Assembly (NCBI GenBank): GCA_022707665.1
Contig: JAKJAE010000100.1
Span: 1-8,409, forward strand
Origin: Chloroflexota bacterium
Lineage (GTDB): Bacteria; Chloroflexota; Anaerolineae; B4-G1; SLSP01
Direction: 5' to 3'
Length of the DNA: 8,409 nt
The position numbers and the translations under genes were made by a program. Below, piece by piece: positions 5,940 through 8,409 of the stretch. The notes below the pieces were generated by a model. That model was not told where the DNA came from, made no database searches, and saw only the letters and a program-made list of their open reading frames with translations. The first letter of the stretch is position 1. Each line of letters opens with the position of its first letter.

Positions 5940-6541
5940 TGAAGGACCGGCCCAACCAGCCCTCGCTGTTCCGCTGCCTGGGCGCCGTGATTCTGCTGTT
6001 GGCCCTTTTCGCTTGCACGCCACAGGAGACAGCCCCTGTGGCGGACACGGCTGACCGCGGCTATGTGCTGCCCCAACTGGAGATCCCCGACGGTGCCTTA
6101 CTGTTGTATGAGTCGATGGTGGCCAAGAGCCTTGACCGGACCTCGAACTGGCGCTACTTCATTGACCATCGAGGCTGCTACTATTCCGCCCGGAACCAGG
6201 AGCTTCAGTTGGCTGATGCCGATGAGCTCAACAGCAACGATCCAGCCCTGGCCTGGGACACGCCATTCCAGGCATTGCCGGACCGTTGCCTGACCGATGC
6301 TCAGTTTGCTGAGCTCCAGGAAGCTATCGCGTTGGCGGCCCTTTCCGAGCTTGACGCCAGGTATACGTCGGTGTCCTTCCCCTTTACGGATTCGCCCCGC
6401 GTCGAGCGCTGGACAATCGTTGAGCAGGAGGCGACGGTGACGATCGTGGTCGAGCAGGATGTCGCGCCACTGCGCCTGAAAGACCTCCAGACACTGGTAA
6501 GCCGGCTTGTGGCTGAGGCGCCCCTTCCGGCGTCCCCCTGA
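5939..6541 (+). CDS. Lipoprotein of unknown function
   Basis: The product has 200 residues from ATG 5939. In-frame GTG 5936 and TTG 5930 are also possible, but ATG has CAGGGA (5924-5929) 9 bases upstream and overlaps the previous stop. The N-terminus has a basic start, a hydrophobic core (LGAVILLLALF, 14-24) and a lipobox LFAC with the lipidated cysteine at C26, followed by TPQETAPVADTAD, a typical flexible tether. The mature part (about 175 residues) has two further cysteines, C80 (DHRGC) and C117 (PDRC), which could form a disulfide outside the cell. It then has alternating beta-like stretches (RVERWTIVEQEATVTIVVEQ) and a final helix (KDLQTLVSRL). The layout loosely recalls small inhibitor-like or DUF6438-like extracytoplasmic domains, but this is a guess. 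It is the last gene of the DUF4345-DegV unit, so it probably shares an envelope role. Confidence 0.8.
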   Translation: MKDRPNQPSLFRCLGAVILLLALFACTPQETAPVADTADRGYVLPQLEIPDGALLLYESMVAKSLDRTSNWRYFIDHRGCYYSARNQELQLADADELNSNDPALAWDTPFQALPDRCLTDAQFAELQEAIALAALSELDARYTSVSFPFTDSPRVERWTIVEQEATVTIVVEQDVAPLRLKDLQTLVSRLVAEAPLPASP

Positions 6542-6566
6542 AGATATGGAAACGCTCTTCTCCTCA

Positions 6567-6599
6567 GTCAGTTCCGCCACTTTGGGTGTGGTCACTGAC
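6567..6599 (+). terminator. Imperfect hairpin between the lipoprotein gene and ettA
   Basis: GTCAGT (6567-6572) is complementary to ACTGAC (6594-6599). Inside it, CCAC (6577-6580) pairs with GTGG (6588-6591) around a 7-base loop. The stem lies 25 bases after the lipoprotein stop but lacks a U run, so it could be a weak or factor-assisted terminator, or a regulatory hairpin. Confidence 0.3.
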
Positions 6600-6616
6600 C
6601 TGTCTTGATGTTCGCA

Positions 6617-6625
6617 GGGGGGGGG
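6617..6625 (+). repeat. Run of nine G in the ettA promoter region
   Basis: An uninterrupted G9 tract sits 13 bases before the TATAAT box, where the spacer and -35 region would be. It is the longest homopolymer I see in the window. Confidence 0.9.
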
Positions 6626-6638
6626 CCACGGACTGGGC

Positions 6639-6644
6639 TATAAT
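6639..6644 (+). promoter_or_regulatory. Perfect -10 box upstream of ettA
   Basis: TATAAT matches the sigma70 -10 consensus exactly and lies 41 bases before the ettA ATG. That would give a transcription start near 6651 and a leader of about 35 bases. No good -35 box stands 16-18 bases upstream, because that position is filled by the end of the G9 tract. TTGATG (6605-6610) is too far, at 28 bases. Gene ettA therefore probably has its own promoter, possibly activator-dependent. Confidence 0.55.
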
Positions 6645-6685
6645 AGGGCGAAACACGACATGTCACTCAGCGAGGTCAACCACGA

Positions 6686-8353
<1,668 letters not shown>

Positions 8354-8389
8354 CGCGCTGTCCCCGGATTTCGGTTGTGCTGAACCCTG

Positions 8390-8409
8390 CGAAGGTCCAG
8401 AAACCTTCG
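8390..8409 (+). terminator. Inverted repeat after ettA, cut by the window edge
   Basis: CGAAGGT (8390-8396) is perfectly complementary to ACCTTCG (8403-8409) around a 6-base loop, CCAGAA. The repeat begins 36 bases after the ettA stop and the window ends at its last base, so neither an extension of the stem nor a T run can be seen. The position fits an intrinsic terminator for ettA. Confidence 0.5.

Overview
This window comes from a bacterial chromosome that is moderately GC-rich, by eye about 60%. Eight genes or likely genes all lie on the + strand, with short gaps (none over 150 bases). There are no tRNAs, rRNAs, insertion sequences or CRISPR arrays. Translation starts are often GTG. I cannot place the organism firmly. 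The mix of a GH109-type oxidoreductase, a DegV protein, a LytS-type membrane histidine kinase, a Gram-type lipoprotein and an EttA-like ABC-F ATPase would fit Chloroflexota (Anaerolineae/Caldilineae-like) or a similar environmental lineage. That is an inference from gene style, not from a marker gene.

Layout. Bases 1-98 may hold the last codons of an unseen upstream gene. Bases 99-1334 encode a Gfo/Idh/MocA-fold protein with the signature segments of glycoside hydrolase family 109 (NAD-dependent, alpha-N-acetylgalactosaminidase type). Four bases later (1339-2835) comes a fused double phosphoesterase: an N-terminal calcineurin-like metallophosphoesterase joined to a C-terminal PHP domain. The two look like one transcription unit for handling a sugar or phospho-sugar substrate. 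Bases 2953-4437 encode a hybrid-free membrane histidine kinase with a 5TM LytS-type sensor region and no neighbouring response regulator.

Bases 4549-6541 form a probable second unit: a four-helix DUF4345-like membrane protein, a DegV-family fatty-acid-binding protein, a 48-residue membrane micro-ORF that overlaps both of its neighbours (ATGA and TGATG junctions), and a lipoprotein of unknown function. The tight coupling suggests an envelope or lipid-related job, which is an inference. Bases 6686-8353 encode EttA, the translational throttle ABC-F ATPase. It sits behind its own promoter-like region, which has a perfect TATAAT and a run of nine G just upstream. The window ends inside, or just at the end of, a terminator-like inverted repeat.

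The items most worth a second look are the metallophosphoesterase-PHP fusion coupled to a GH109-like enzyme, the overlapping 48-codon ORF and its operon, the kinase that seems to have lost its PAS domain, and the G9 tract in the ettA promoter. I did not find a clear defence system, mobile element or wholly new machinery.
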